This document shows positions 17,410 to 26,696 of a stretch of DNA of 49,495 nt, piece after piece. The stretch is taken from assembly GCA_945877855.1 (NCBI GenBank), contig CAMDWA010000010.1, forward strand, positions 1 through 49,495. Direction: 5' to 3'. Numbering within the stretch: the first letter of the stretch is position 1; every line of letters starts with the position of its first letter. The notes under the pieces were generated by a model. The model ran no database searches and was not told the DNA's origin. It was given only the letters and a program-made list of their open reading frames with translations. The DNA is from Thermoflexus hugenholtzii JAD2 (GTDB lineage: Bacteria > Chloroflexota > Anaerolineae > J036 > Brachytrichaceae). The translations under genes and the position numbers were made by a program.

Positions 17410-17500
17410 GTCATTTCGACGCGAAGCGAGAAATCTTTGCATAAGATACGCTTGTCGCCCTCAATTTACGCAAAGATTTCTCGCTTCGCGTCGAAATGAC
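17410..17500. repeat. long-arm GTCAT palindrome R3
   Basis: Perfect 31-base inverted arms (17410-17440 and 17470-17500) separated by 29 bases; each arm reads from GTCATTTCGACGCGAAGCGA into AAATCTTTGC. It is closely related to the inner part of R2. It lies between the convergent formamidase-family and trpG genes and could end transcription of both. Confidence 0.85.
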
Positions 17501-17562
17501 AGTTGTTACGCAAAAATGACGATTTAACAGGCTGATGCCAGTATTTATTGTTGCTGAACGGC

Positions 17563-18138
17563 CTAACCCGCCGCCAAGCGCAAAAAATTGGCCAGCATGT
17601 CTTTGCCATGCTCGGTCAAAATGCTTTCTGGGTGAAATTGCACGCCAAAAGTTGGGTGGGTTTTATGACGCACCGCCATCAATTCACCATCGGCGGTGTG
17701 GGCGGTGGCCTCTAAATCGGCGGGTAATGGCTCGATAACGATGAGCGAATGATAACGGGTGCAGTTGAGTGGGCTGGGCAGGCCAGCAAATAGATCGCGC
17801 CCATTATGAAAAACAGGCGACACTTTGCCATGCATCACGCCATTTGGCGCACGCACCACTTGCCCACCAAATACATGCCCCATACATTGCTGACCCAAAC
17901 ACACCCCCAAGATCGGTAGATGCCCACTTAGGCGGCGCAAAATATCATTGCTGATACCGCTGTCTTTATCGGGCGAGCCGGGGCCGGGTGAAATAACGAT
18001 GGCGCTGGGAGCCAATTGCACAACCTCGTCTACGGTCATTTCGTCATTGCGTATGACGCGCACTTCGGCCCCCAATTCACCAAAATATTGCACAAGGTTA
18101 TAGGTAAACGAGTCGTAATTATCGATGATCAACAACAT
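17563..18138 (-). CDS. trpG: anthranilate synthase glutamine amidotransferase subunit
   Basis: A 191-residue class I glutamine amidotransferase that supplies ammonia to TrpE for anthranilate synthesis. The catalytic triad is visible: Cys in [11 protein letters not shown] (about residue 79), and His and Glu in [11 protein letters not shown] near the C-terminus. The N-terminus [17 protein letters not shown] and the oxyanion-side SPGPGSP are typical. Because TrpG and PabA can be the same protein, it may also serve folate synthesis. It follows trpE across a heptamer palindrome of about 165 bases, presumably in one operon. Confidence 0.93.
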   Translation of the reverse strand: MLLIIDNYDSFTYNLVQYFGELGAEVRVIRNDEMTVDEVVQLAPSAIVISPGPGSPDKDSGISNDILRRLSGHLPILGVCLGQQCMGHVFGGQVVRAPNGVMHGKVSPVFHNGRDLFAGLPSPLNCTRYHSLIVIEPLPADLEATAHTADGELMAVRHKTHPTFGVQFHPESILTEHGKDMLANFLRLAAG

Positions 18139-18311
18139 TTTTTTTATGGTTAATGGTCAATGGTCAATGGTCAATGATTAATGGTCAATGGTTAATGATC
18201 AATGGTCAATGGTCAATGGTTAATGGTCAATGGTTAGTGGTTAATAGTAATATTATGATCATTTATCATTAACCATTAACCATTAACCATTAACCATTAA
18301 CCACTAACCAT
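18139..18311. repeat. heptamer palindrome (ATGGTCA)n, the longest in the window
   Basis: About fourteen words of the type ATGGTCA/ATGGTTA are followed by seven inverted CATTAAC/CACTAAC words. It fills the whole trpE-trpG gap, and the last codons of trpE (AAT GGT TAG) are themselves one of the words. An AT-rich centre separates the arms. The asymmetry in copy number suggests expansion by slippage. Confidence 0.9.
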
Positions 18312-19869
18312 TATTCTCCGCTTCTTCAATGGCGACAACGGTGGCACGCATTTTGTTGGCGGTTTCTTCATATTCACCGGTCGGGGTGCTATCGGCAACC
18401 ACACCACCGGCGGCTTGTAAATAACAGGTGTCACCCAACATCGTGATGGTGCGAATGACGATACAGGTGTCCATATGTCCATTGAACGAAAAATAACCAA
18501 TTGCACCGCCATATAGCCCACGCCGTTCACCCTCAAGCGCCTCAATGATTTCCATCGTGCGCACTTTGGGTGCACCAGTCAGGGTGCCAGCCGGAAATGT
18601 GGCGCGTAATACATCAAATGCATCCAGATTCGGCCAAACTTCGCCTTGTACTTCGCTCACAATGTGTTGCACATGTGAATATTTTTCAATCACCATCAAT
18701 TCTGGCACTTTGACGCTGCCATATTTGGCGATGCGTCCAATATCGTTACGACCAAGGTCAATCAGCATGACATGCTCGGCCCGTTCTTTGGGGTCATTCA
18801 GCAATTCTTCGGCCAAGGCGGCATCTTGGGCGGGGGTCAGCCCGCGTTTGCGTGTGCCAGCAATCGGGCGCACGGTGGCAATGCCATCTTCGTAACGCGC
18901 ATGTAATTCGGGGGAAGCCCCAATGATGCGAAATTTTTGTTTTTTGGGGATATCATCTAACAACGCCCCAAAATTGAAATAAAACATATAAGGCGATGGG
19001 TTAATACGCCGCAATGAACGGTAGATGGTAAATGGGTGCGCGGTGGTGCGCCGCGCCACCCGCCGCGATATTTGCGCTTGAAATGTATCGCCAGCCAAGA
19101 TGTATTCTTTGGCCCGCTGCACCAATGCCTCATATTCGGCTTGGGTTTTATTTGAACGGGCAGGCGAACATTCTGCGTTGGGATCAGGTGAAAGCGTCGG
19201 AATTGGCGCATTCACCCGTGCCACAATGGTTTTAATGCGTGCCACCGCATCTTCATAGGCCGCTTCAACCGTCGTATTGGCGTGAACATGGGCATTGGCG
19301 ATCAACAATACACGGTGTTTGGCATGGTCAAACACCACCAAAGTATCGGCCAGAAAATAAACTGCCTCTGGAATCCCCAACACATCTTTGGCGGTATTGG
19401 GCAGCCGCTCAAATTGCCGCACCACATCATAGCTGGTATAACCGACCAAGCCGCCACAAAAACGCGGCAACCCGGGCAAAGGCACAAATTGATAGCGCTG
19501 CATCTCGGTGCGCAACAAATCGAGAAAATCGCCTTGTTTTGGGGGCTGATTAGCCAGCGGTTGCGCCGCAATCGGGGAAATTTCAAGCTTGCCATCGCGC
19601 AGCACATGCCGATTTAGCACCTGACCGCGCAAGATGAGGGCTTCACGCAGGCGCACGCCCATGAAGGTATAACGGGCAATATGCTCACCCCCCTCAACAC
19701 TTTCGAGCAAAAACGCTGGTTCATCTTGCAAAATCCCCGACAATTTAAGAAATAAAGAAACAGGGGTGTCTAAATCGGTGGCCAGTTCGGCAAAAACAGG
19801 GATAAGGTTGCCACGCAGACTAAGCGACTTCATCACGTCGATGCTAGGCTGAATATTCAAACGAGACAT
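18304..19869 (-). CDS. trpE: anthranilate synthase component I
   Basis: A 521-residue chorismate-using enzyme that makes anthranilate with TrpG. Family blocks: the N-terminal Trp-binding region (SLFLKLSGILQDEPAFLLESVEGGEHIARYTFMG, with the LLES-type feedback motif), then the catalytic part with GDTFQAQISRR, NPSPYMFYFNFG, GTRKRGLT, ERAEHVMLIDLGRNDIGRIA, VSEVQGE and FPAGTLTGAPKVRTMEIIEALE, ending in GGAIGYFSFNGHMDTCIVIRT. The LLES-like element predicts feedback inhibition by tryptophan. The start is taken at the ATG at 19869, since upstream codons run into a palindrome. No other trp genes follow. Confidence 0.94.
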   Translation of the reverse strand: MSRLNIQPSIDVMKSLSLRGNLIPVFAELATDLDTPVSLFLKLSGILQDEPAFLLESVEGGEHIARYTFMGVRLREALILRGQVLNRHVLRDGKLEISPIAAQPLANQPPKQGDFLDLLRTEMQRYQFVPLPGLPRFCGGLVGYTSYDVVRQFERLPNTAKDVLGIPEAVYFLADTLVVFDHAKHRVLLIANAHVHANTTVEAAYEDAVARIKTIVARVNAPIPTLSPDPNAECSPARSNKTQAEYEALVQRAKEYILAGDTFQAQISRRVARRTTAHPFTIYRSLRRINPSPYMFYFNFGALLDDIPKKQKFRIIGASPELHARYEDGIATVRPIAGTRKRGLTPAQDAALAEELLNDPKERAEHVMLIDLGRNDIGRIAKYGSVKVPELMVIEKYSHVQHIVSEVQGEVWPNLDAFDVLRATFPAGTLTGAPKVRTMEIIEALEGERRGLYGGAIGYFSFNGHMDTCIVIRTITMLGDTCYLQAAGGVVADSTPTGEYEETANKMRATVVAIEEAENNG

Positions 19870-19889
19870 AATTACACATGCGGTTTCGC

Positions 19890-19939
19890 CGAAATTACGA
19901 TGTCTCAGCACTTGCAAATGCTGAGACATCGTAATTTCG
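19890..19939. repeat. variable-stem palindrome V1
   Basis: A perfect 21-bp stem (19890-19910 with 19919-19939) and an 8-base loop, just upstream of trpE. The left border ATGCGGTTTCGCC resembles that of V5 at 29868, but the stem sequence differs. Confidence 0.8.
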
Positions 19940-19982
19940 ACAGTAAATCTTTTAACTCAATAAACTAAACTAAACGCCGTTA

Positions 19983-21326
19983 TTACTTCAACAAAATAAT
20001 ACCCGTATTGGCTGTCATTGAAATCGATTTGGTTAAAACACCAGATTGAGTGCGATATTCACGGTCTAAATCGGCTTTTTTGGTTTCATTTGAAGCATTG
20101 ACCAACACCACCCCATTTGAAAATGAGCGCATAAAAATACCCGATTTTAATGTTTCGTAGGCTTTTAATGGGGTGCCAAGGGGGATGGTAAAAACCGAAT
20201 CGCGCCAAATATCGGTACGTCCATTGACATCGAAATACAAATACGTTTGCTTGCCATTTTTGCCCAACAAATAAGATGAGACGGTATACATCAGCCATTG
20301 CCGCATTTGGGTATCATCGACCGGGTTAGTGGGGTCGAGGAAAGCCGTGCGCAGCATCACAATCTTATCGCCAAACGAAGTCGAAGCCAACATATCAATA
20401 TCTTTACGCCAATTGGCCTCACTGCGAAAATCAGTGGTTTTGCTGATCGGCACACGCAAAAAATCACTGACATAAATCCCATCCCCAATTTCAGCCAAAG
20501 CGCGGGCTTCATCTTGTCGCGCTGAATACGCGCTACCATCCTTCCAAGCATACCCGCCAATAATCATCAACTTGGTGGGTGGTAATTTCGCTTTAACTGC
20601 ACGCAACATACCTTCTACCGCATCGCGGCGTTGTTGCTCAGTAAATTCTTTGGTCGTGGTAAAAATAGGGGCGGTTGTTGCGCGAATGAGGTCTTGCCCA
20701 ACACCATCGAGCAAAATGCCATCATGGCTCGCCCGTTGCACCCGCTCAGCCGCCTGATTCGATAACATCACCCTGACTTCAGTATCACGAATATTGATCA
20801 GCGGCTGACGCGTATCACTACTCAGGGCCACCTTTTTATCTTTATCAAACAGCACCAAATTGGGTTTGGTGGCAATTGTGCCCGAGATATCACTTTCAAA
20901 GCCAATATGAACGGCTTGATATGCCAACGAAACCGCCTGCGCATTGTTATTTTGTAGCGAAATGGCCGAATCGCCTACCCCAACATCAAGTGTTGCCGAG
21001 ATTAATTGGGGTGTAGACACATCTTTTGCCCATAAGCCAATTGTGGCGCTGGTATCTTGGGGCATTTTTTTGGCGACTGGGGTGGGTAAACTAGGCGTAG
21101 GCGTAATGATAATTGCCGTAGGGGTAATCGTAGACTTTATCACAGGCGGCGTGACAATCGGCACATACGCCACTGGCGATGGAAAAATCTCGACTTGGGG
21201 CGGCAACAAGTTAACAGACCCGCAAGCGGTTAGCAATAGAGAGAATACAACATAAAGCGCAAAGAAATGTTTCTTTTGGCTCACCCTGCCATATTTTTTT
21301 CTTACTTTATAGGCTTTAATCTGCAT
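19983..21326 (-). CDS. lipoprotein with GHL15-like putative glycosidase domain
   Basis: A 447-residue exported lipoprotein: basic N-terminus, membrane segment FFALYVVFSLLLTAC with lipobox LTAC at about residues 32-35, then a Thr/Pro linker to about residue 95. The globular part resembles the hypothetical glycosyl hydrolase group GHL15. It has a strand ending in an acidic pair (HDGILLDGVGQDL), LMIIGGYAWKDG, and a C-terminal IPLGTPLKAYETL...FMRSFSNGVVLVNAS block typical of these TIM-barrel proteins. The substrate is unknown; a role in trimming cell-surface or environmental glycans is inference. It stands upstream of trpE on the same strand, with the V1 palindrome between. Confidence 0.65.
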   Translation of the reverse strand: MQIKAYKVRKKYGRVSQKKHFFALYVVFSLLLTACGSVNLLPPQVEIFPSPVAYVPIVTPPVIKSTITPTAIIITPTPSLPTPVAKKMPQDTSATIGLWAKDVSTPQLISATLDVGVGDSAISLQNNNAQAVSLAYQAVHIGFESDISGTIATKPNLVLFDKDKKVALSSDTRQPLINIRDTEVRVMLSNQAAERVQRASHDGILLDGVGQDLIRATTAPIFTTTKEFTEQQRRDAVEGMLRAVKAKLPPTKLMIIGGYAWKDGSAYSARQDEARALAEIGDGIYVSDFLRVPISKTTDFRSEANWRKDIDMLASTSFGDKIVMLRTAFLDPTNPVDDTQMRQWLMYTVSSYLLGKNGKQTYLYFDVNGRTDIWRDSVFTIPLGTPLKAYETLKSGIFMRSFSNGVVLVNASNETKKADLDREYRTQSGVLTKSISMTANTGIILLK

Positions 21327-21368
21327 TCTTTGTTTTTATTTATTACGACTCATCGATACCGTTTTGGG

Positions 21369-21470
21369 TATCTTCTCAATAATGAGGGGAGGCTTCAAAA
21401 GGTGTAATGCCGAACTCACGATGACTTAAAGTCATCGTGAGTTCGGCGAAAATTTATTTTGCGTTACACC
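21369..21470. repeat. variable-stem palindrome V2
   Basis: Outer inverted words GGTGTAA (21401-21407) and TTACACC (21464-21470) enclose a perfect 17-bp stem (21409-21425 with 21431-21447). The left border carries TATCTTCTCAATAA at 21369-21382, found exactly again at 28139 and with one change at 26543. Confidence 0.8.
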
Positions 21471-21485
21471 GTTTATAGGTATCGA

Positions 21486-22628
21486 TTAAACACCAAAGGC
21501 ATCACGCAGTCGATCAAAAAAGCCCTTTTCGCCTTGTTGGGTAGTCACTTCTTTACCCATTGTTTTTGCCAGTTCAAAAAACAACTTTCGTTGATCTGCG
21601 CTTAATACTTTAGGGATAGAAACGGTAACAATGACAACTTGATCGCCGCGGCTATTGCGACGCAAATGGGGCACGCCTTTGCCTTTTACCCTAAAAATAC
21701 TGCCACTTTGAGTTCCCGGGGGAATGGTGAGTTTCTCTTTGCCATCAATCGTCGGGACTTCAATTTCATCACCCAATGCGGCCTGTGCCACATTCACCCC
21801 AAGCTCGACAATAATATCTTGTTCTTTGCGTCTAAAAAATGGGTGCGGTGTGACATGCACTTCGACATATAAATTGCCTGGTGGGCCACCATTCACACCG
21901 GGTTCGCCTTCGCCATTTAAGCGCACATGCATCCCGTTATCTACCCCTTGCGGAATCGTAACCCGTAAGGTCTTAACGCTGCGAATTTGTTTTTTGCCGC
22001 CGCATTGTCGGCAGGGTGACGCAATCACCTCGCCTGTGCCGCCACAGGTGGCGCAGGTCGTGACATTAACAAACGAGCCAAGAATACTTTGTTGCACACG
22101 ACGTACTTCACCAGTCCCATTACACGTTTTGCAACGGGTGGGCGATGTGCCGGGTTCGCAGCCAGTGGCCGTACAACGCGGGCAGTTTTCGCTGCGCGAG
22201 ACTTCAATATCTTTCTCAGCGCCAAAAATGGCCTCGACAAAATCCAGCTTCAACTCATATTTCAGGTCAGCGCCACGACGCGGGCTGCGGCGACCTTGTT
22301 GTGCGCCCCCTTGCCGTCCGCCAAAACCGCCAAAAAATTCATTGAAGATGTCGTTAATATCAGTCCAGCCTTCAAAGCCTTGCCCACCGCCACCAAAGCC
22401 GCCGCCCTGCGCATTATGCCCAAAGCGGTCATATTGTGCACGCTTTTGCTCATCGCTCAAGACTTCATAAGCCTCGTTTATCTCTTTAAATTGGGTCTCG
22501 GCTTCGGGGTCTTTGTTGACATCGGGGTGATATTGGCGCGCTAATTTGCGGAATGCCTTTTTTACCTCGTCCCCCGACGCATCTTTGCCCACACCGAGCA
22601 CCTCATAATAGTCACGTTTGTTTGCCAT
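21486..22628 (-). CDS. dnaJ: chaperone DnaJ (Hsp40)
   Basis: A 380-residue co-chaperone that stimulates DnaK ATPase and delivers unfolded clients. The J domain (residues 5-70) has the HPD motif in [12 protein letters not shown] Gly/Phe-rich stretch ([14 protein letters not shown]) follows, then four zinc-binding cysteine pairs ([32 protein letters not shown]; the first and last deviate slightly from CxxCxGxG). The C-terminal peptide-binding domains follow. It is the last gene of the hrcA-grpE-dnaK-dnaJ set, separated from dnaK by the V3 palindrome. Confidence 0.97.
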   Translation of the reverse strand: MANKRDYYEVLGVGKDASGDEVKKAFRKLARQYHPDVNKDPEAETQFKEINEAYEVLSDEQKRAQYDRFGHNAQGGGFGGGGQGFEGWTDINDIFNEFFGGFGGRQGGAQQGRRSPRRGADLKYELKLDFVEAIFGAEKDIEVSRSENCPRCTATGCEPGTSPTRCKTCNGTGEVRRVQQSILGSFVNVTTCATCGGTGEVIASPCRQCGGKKQIRSVKTLRVTIPQGVDNGMHVRLNGEGEPGVNGGPPGNLYVEVHVTPHPFFRRKEQDIIVELGVNVAQAALGDEIEVPTIDGKEKLTIPPGTQSGSIFRVKGKGVPHLRRNSRGDQVVIVTVSIPKVLSADQRKLFFELAKTMGKEVTTQQGEKGFFDRLRDAFGV

Positions 22629-22686
22629 TACTGTTCTTAATCAACTGCAAATTATGGATACCTAGAAGGGCGAAAATAGAGGAAAT

Positions 22687-22741
22687 GCCAATTGCACCAT
22701 TGCGGGTCAAGCGATGCTTGACCCGCAATGGTGCAATTGGC
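22687..22741. repeat. variable-stem palindrome V3
   Basis: A perfect 26-bp stem with a 3-base loop between dnaK and dnaJ. The borders AAATGCC and GGCGAAACC match the border consensus of the other V elements. Inside the operon it could stabilise the upstream dnaK message or reduce dnaJ transcription. Confidence 0.85.
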
Positions 22742-22762
22742 GAAACCACGTTTTCTGCACCC

Positions 22763-24661
22763 TTAGCTCTTCGACTCGCGAAATTCGCCATCCACCACAT
22801 CGTCAGCAGGAGGTGGGGTTCCGCCCTTATCGGGGGCTGCGCCCGCTTCAGCGCCAGCTGCGGCATACATCGCCTCACCTGCTGCCGAAAGCGCATCGCG
22901 CAAGCTTTGCGATGCCGCTTTCATTTGCTCGGCATTGTCGCTTGTCATGGCAGCACGCACATCGGCAATCCGCGCTTCAACATTGGCTTTCTTGTCTTCC
23001 GGCAACTTATCGCCATTATCCTTGATAAATTTTTCGGCCTGATAAGCAGCGTTATCGGCTTCGTTCTTGGCCTCAATGCCCTCACGGCGGGCCTTATCGG
23101 CATCGGCGTTGCGTTGTGCCTCTTGCACCATGCGCTCAATCTCTTCTTTTGCCAACCCAGATGAGGCCTGAATGGTAATGTGAGATGACTTGCCGGTCGC
23201 CTTGTCAGAGGCTTTTACATTCAAAATGCCGTTTGCGTCGATATCAAACGTCACCTCAATTTGTGGCACGCCGCGTGGGGCCGGTGGAATGCCATCCAAA
23301 ATAAACTTGCCCAACGATTTGTTATCACTGGCCATTGGACGTTCACCCTGCACGACTTTAATCTCGACGCTGGTTTGAGCATCGCTGGCGGTGCTAAACA
23401 CTTGGCTCTTGCGGGTTGGAATGGTGGTATTGCGCTCGATCAACGACGTAGCCACGCCGCCCAAGGTTTCGATGCTCAGAGTCAACGGGGTGACATCAAG
23501 CAACAACAAATCTTTTACTTCGCCACCCAATACACCGGCTTGCAATGCAGCCCCAATCGCCACCACTTCATCGGGGTTGACGGTGCGGTTTGGCTCTTTG
23601 CCAAACAACTTGCGGGCCAAATTTTGCACCGCTGGCATACGGGTCATGCCGCCTACCATCACAACCTCATTAACTTTGTTGGTGTCTAAGCCAGCATCTT
23701 TCATGGCAATTTGGCATGGGCTAGCGCTACGGGCGATGAGGTCTTCGCACATTTGCTCAAGTTTGCTGCGGGTGAGGCGCACCACCAAGTGCTTGGGGCC
23801 ACTGGCATCGGCAGTGAGGTATGGGAGGTTAACTTCAGTCTCCATCACTGTCGAAAGCTCGATCTTGGCTTTTTCGGCAGCCTCTTTCAAACGTTGTAGG
23901 GCTTGACGATCTTTACCAATATCGATGCCGTTTTCTTTGCGGAACTCATCGATCAACCAGTTCATGACCTTAATATCAAAGTCATCGCCGCCGAGGAATG
24001 TATCGCCATTGGTTGCACGCACTTCAAATACGCCATCGCCAATTTCGAGTGCAGTCACGTCGAAGGTACCGCCACCGAGGTCATAAACCACAATCACTTC
24101 GTCTTTCTTGCGGTCAAGCCCATAGGCCAATGATGATGCGGTTGGTTCATTGATAATACGCTTTACTTCAAGTCCGGCGATCTTACCGGCATCTTTGGTG
24201 GCTTGGCGTTGGCTGTCGTTAAAATAGGCTGGCACAGTAATAACCGCTTCTATCACCGATTCACCCAAATAAGCCTCGGCATCGGCCTTGATCTTTTGCA
24301 AAATCATGGCGCTAATCTCTTGGGGTGAATATTCTTGCCCACCCAAAATTACGCGGCAATCGCCATTTGGGGCCGCCACAACCTTATATGGCACCATCTT
24401 AAGCGCTTTTTGCACTTCGGCATCGGTAAATTTGCGCCCCATAAAACGCTTAATCGAGAAAACCGTATTCTCAGGGTTGGTAACGGCCTGACGCTTTGCG
24501 ACTTGCCCAACCATGCGCTCACCCGTCTTGGGGTTCACGGCTACAATCGACGGAATTAAACGCGAGCCTTCTGCGCTGGGAATGACCACCGCTTCGCCAC
24601 CTTCCATCACCGCCACCACACTATTGGTGGTACCTAAGTCAATTCCAATTATCTTTCCCAT
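22763..24661 (-). CDS. dnaK: chaperone DnaK (Hsp70)
   Basis: A 632-residue ATP-dependent chaperone. The nucleotide-binding domain shows [17 protein letters not shown] at the start, [38 protein letters not shown] and [11 protein letters not shown]. The interdomain linker is [15 protein letters not shown] near residue 385. The substrate-binding domain ([19 protein letters not shown]) is followed by the helical lid and an Ala/Gly-rich tail ending [11 protein letters not shown], close to the DVVDAEY-type EEVD-like end. It is in the hrcA operon. The start is the ATG at 24661. Confidence 0.98.
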   Translation of the reverse strand: MGKIIGIDLGTTNSVVAVMEGGEAVVIPSAEGSRLIPSIVAVNPKTGERMVGQVAKRQAVTNPENTVFSIKRFMGRKFTDAEVQKALKMVPYKVVAAPNGDCRVILGGQEYSPQEISAMILQKIKADAEAYLGESVIEAVITVPAYFNDSQRQATKDAGKIAGLEVKRIINEPTASSLAYGLDRKKDEVIVVYDLGGGTFDVTALEIGDGVFEVRATNGDTFLGGDDFDIKVMNWLIDEFRKENGIDIGKDRQALQRLKEAAEKAKIELSTVMETEVNLPYLTADASGPKHLVVRLTRSKLEQMCEDLIARSASPCQIAMKDAGLDTNKVNEVVMVGGMTRMPAVQNLARKLFGKEPNRTVNPDEVVAIGAALQAGVLGGEVKDLLLLDVTPLTLSIETLGGVATSLIERNTTIPTRKSQVFSTASDAQTSVEIKVVQGERPMASDNKSLGKFILDGIPPAPRGVPQIEVTFDIDANGILNVKASDKATGKSSHITIQASSGLAKEEIERMVQEAQRNADADKARREGIEAKNEADNAAYQAEKFIKDNGDKLPEDKKANVEARIADVRAAMTSDNAEQMKAASQSLRDALSAAGEAMYAAAGAEAGAAPDKGGTPPPADDVVDGEFRESKS

Positions 24662-24759
24662 CTAAATTTAAATTCCTAAAAAATTATGGTCTACGACCTC
24701 AAACAAATGATCGCATCAACCCATCACATCTAAAATCCAAAAACAAATCCGCTTGTCTA

Positions 24760-25347
24760 TTAACGGGCGACGCGCACCAAAGCGGGGCGCAATACCTTGT
24801 CACCAATCTTATAGCCGCGCTGCAACTCTTCAATAACATTGCCGCTATCAATCCCCTCAGCATCATCTTGGCTAATAGCCTCGTGTTGGGTCGGGTCAAA
24901 TTTATCATTCGGGTTGGCCGCAATCACTTTCACATGCTCAAACTCCAACACCATCTGCATTTTGCGTTGCACCAGCATCAACCCCGTAATCCAGGTGTTA
25001 TCCTTCAGCGCTTCGGGCAAATTTTTGGCCGCACGATCAAAATCATCAATGATCGGCAATAAGCGTTTGATCAGATCACTGGTCGCCATCGCACGCAAGC
25101 TCGATAATTCTGTCTGCTGGCGGCGCTTATAGTTGGCAAATTCGGCTTGTTGGCGCAACCAGCCATCTAAATTTTCGGCGGCTTTGGCTTGTGAGACCGT
25201 TAGCTGTTGTTTCAGCGTTTCAATTTCGGCATTTGCAGCGGCCAATGCCTCTAATGCCGAGGCTTCGGCGGAGGCCGCTTGTGTGTCGTTTTGCATTATT
25301 TCTTCGTTGTTTACTCCAGTTCCATTTTTTTCTGAGCTGTCCATCAT
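24760..25347 (-). CDS. grpE: nucleotide exchange factor GrpE
   Basis: A 195-residue homodimeric exchange factor for DnaK. An acidic, Ala-rich N-terminal tail leads into a long coiled-coil helix (about residues 30-90, ALAAANAEIETLKQQLTVSQ...FANYKRRQQTELSSLR). The beta-sheet head contains the family signature FDPTQHEAISQ with NVIEELQRGYKIGDKVLRPALVRVA at the end. The start is the first of two adjacent ATGs, with GAGG 6 bases ahead. It lies between hrcA and dnaK. Confidence 0.96.
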   Translation of the reverse strand: MMDSSEKNGTGVNNEEIMQNDTQAASAEASALEALAAANAEIETLKQQLTVSQAKAAENLDGWLRQQAEFANYKRRQQTELSSLRAMATSDLIKRLLPIIDDFDRAAKNLPEALKDNTWITGLMLVQRKMQMVLEFEHVKVIAANPNDKFDPTQHEAISQDDAEGIDSGNVIEELQRGYKIGDKVLRPALVRVAR

Positions 25348-25421
25348 TTACATCCTCGTAAAACGTATCAATATCCGCGTAAAAATAAACCTTTTTTGTT
25401 AGATTAACAATAGAGGCCGAT

Positions 25422-26438
25422 TTATTCGCCATACAAATCGCTCACCATCCCGCTCATTAGCTCAGCAACATAACGCACCGTGCCAATGGCGCGGTCATAC
25501 GGCATACGGGTTGGGCCTAACACGCCCAATGTGCCAGTGGCAAACCCCTCAGTGCCATAACGCGCCAAAACCATGCTACACGAGCTTAATTCGCGCCAAC
25601 GCCCCTCGCCACCAATGACCACTTGCACGGTGCCAACTGGCGTATTCACCAAGCTATTCAAAAACGCCGGTGACTCAAAGGCACTCACCAGCGCCCGTGC
25701 ATCACTTTGGTTTACAAATTCCGGCTCTTGCAAAACGCCGGTCAAACCATCACGCACCACATCTGCCGATTGACGTGCTTCGGCAGACATCAGCTGCACC
25801 AAAATACGCACCACCTCGGTCTCCAAATCGCCCAATTCAACCGATTTTGTGCGCACCGTAGCCAAGTCTAGCCCAGCATACTGTCCATTTAAAAACGCAG
25901 CAAGTTGGCTGAGGGCGGTTTGATCCATCGGCTCACGCAACACTATCATTTGCTGGCGCACCACCCCGCCCTGCAATACCAATACCAACAACACCAATTT
26001 AGGCTGGGTCGAAATTAATTCTAAATGTTTTAAGTAAGGTTGCTCGATTTGCGGAGCGGTGATGAGCGAAGCCCCGCGTGAGGTGCGGGCCAACACCGTC
26101 GCGGCCAGTTGCATCCATTGCCCCATTTCTAGCCGCGCTTGGTGAAATTGGTGTCGAATAGTCTTACGTTCATCGAGTGGCAAAGCCACATCACCCAACA
26201 ACCGCTCAACAAAATAGCGATAGCCTTTATCAGTAGGCATACGTCCGGCTGAGGTATGAGGATGGGTAAGATAGCCTAAATCTTCCAGTGCAGCCATCTC
26301 ATTGCGAATGGTCGCGCTCGAAAAATCGAGGCCGCTCAACTCAAGAAATGCCTTTGAACTTACGGGTTGGGCGGTCGCAACATAAGTGCGAATCACAATC
26401 CCCAAAATAGATTGTTGTCTAAGCGTAAGGTCTGCCAT
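25422..26438 (-). CDS. hrcA: heat-inducible transcription repressor HrcA
   Basis: A 338-residue repressor that binds CIRCE operators and blocks heat-shock genes; its folding depends on GroE chaperonins in studied species. The N-terminal winged helix (LTLRQQSILGIVIRTYVATAQPVSS) is followed by SSATIRNEMAALEDLGYLTHPHTSAGRMPTDKGYRYFV, the family's most conserved stretch, and a regulatory domain ending in GTVRYVAELMSGMVSDLY. It begins 16 bases after a CIRCE, so it represses its own operon. Confidence 0.97.
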   Translation of the reverse strand: MADLTLRQQSILGIVIRTYVATAQPVSSKAFLELSGLDFSSATIRNEMAALEDLGYLTHPHTSAGRMPTDKGYRYFVERLLGDVALPLDERKTIRHQFHQARLEMGQWMQLAATVLARTSRGASLITAPQIEQPYLKHLELISTQPKLVLLVLVLQGGVVRQQMIVLREPMDQTALSQLAAFLNGQYAGLDLATVRTKSVELGDLETEVVRILVQLMSAEARQSADVVRDGLTGVLQEPEFVNQSDARALVSAFESPAFLNSLVNTPVGTVQVVIGGEGRWRELSSCSMVLARYGTEGFATGTLGVLGPTRMPYDRAIGTVRYVAELMSGMVSDLYGE

Positions 26439-26454
26439 ACTTCACCTGCACACA

Positions 26455-26481
26455 TTAGCACTCGAAGTGTTAGACTGCTAA
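26455..26481. promoter_or_regulatory. CIRCE operator
   Basis: TTAGCACTC-N9-GACTGCTAA, one base off the consensus TTAGCACTC-N9-GAGTGCTAA. It lies downstream of the hrcA promoter and 16 bases before the hrcA start, the usual place for HrcA repression. Confidence 0.95.
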
Positions 26482-26482
26482 T

Positions 26483-26525
26483 GAGATGCAATTGCAAATG
26501 ATATCATGCAATTGCATCTCGTCAA
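26483..26525 (-). promoter_or_regulatory. hrcA promoter overlapping a second perfect palindrome
   Basis: On the minus strand, TTGACG (26525-26520) and TATCAT (26503-26498) with a 16-base spacer make a good housekeeping promoter for the hrcA operon. A separate perfect inverted repeat of 14 bases, GAGATGCAATTGCA/TGCAATTGCATCTC (26483-26496 and 26507-26520), covers the promoter region. Its position suits an additional operator. Confidence 0.6.
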
Positions 26526-26542
26526 GTATTTCAAGCATCGTT

Positions 26543-26680
26543 TATCTGCTCAATAAATAAGGGTAAACCCAAAGATGTAATGTCGAAATCACTATATGGT
26601 TTTTGAAAGCAGGGGCTTTGCCCCTGCTTTCAAAAACCATATAGTGATTTCGACGAAAATTTGTTTTATTTACCCCGTTT
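26543..26680. repeat. variable-stem palindrome V4
   Basis: A perfect 34-bp stem (26582-26615 with 26621-26654) with a 5-base loop. It is bordered by TATCTGCTCAATAA at 26543, GTAATGTCGAA on the left and CGACGAAAATTTGTTTT on the right, as in V2, and an outer GGGTAAA/TTTACCC inverted pair. It lies between the GNAT gene and the hrcA promoter. Confidence 0.85.
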
Positions 26681-26696
26681 TATTAAGGAAATACGT

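Noticed and set aside
18139-18311. CRISPR-like or minisatellite array
   Set aside because: The units are seven bases without spacers and are arranged as an inverted pair, so this is a palindromic heptamer array rather than a CRISPR.
17563-19869. trpE-trpG as pabB-pabA (folate) genes
   Set aside because: TrpE carries the N-terminal LLES-like tryptophan feedback segment and full TrpE length, so anthranilate synthase is the better call, though TrpG may serve both.
21724-22470. Plus-strand frame (248 codons) opposite dnaJ
   Set aside because: Cys/Pro/Ser-rich shadow of dnaJ on the other strand.
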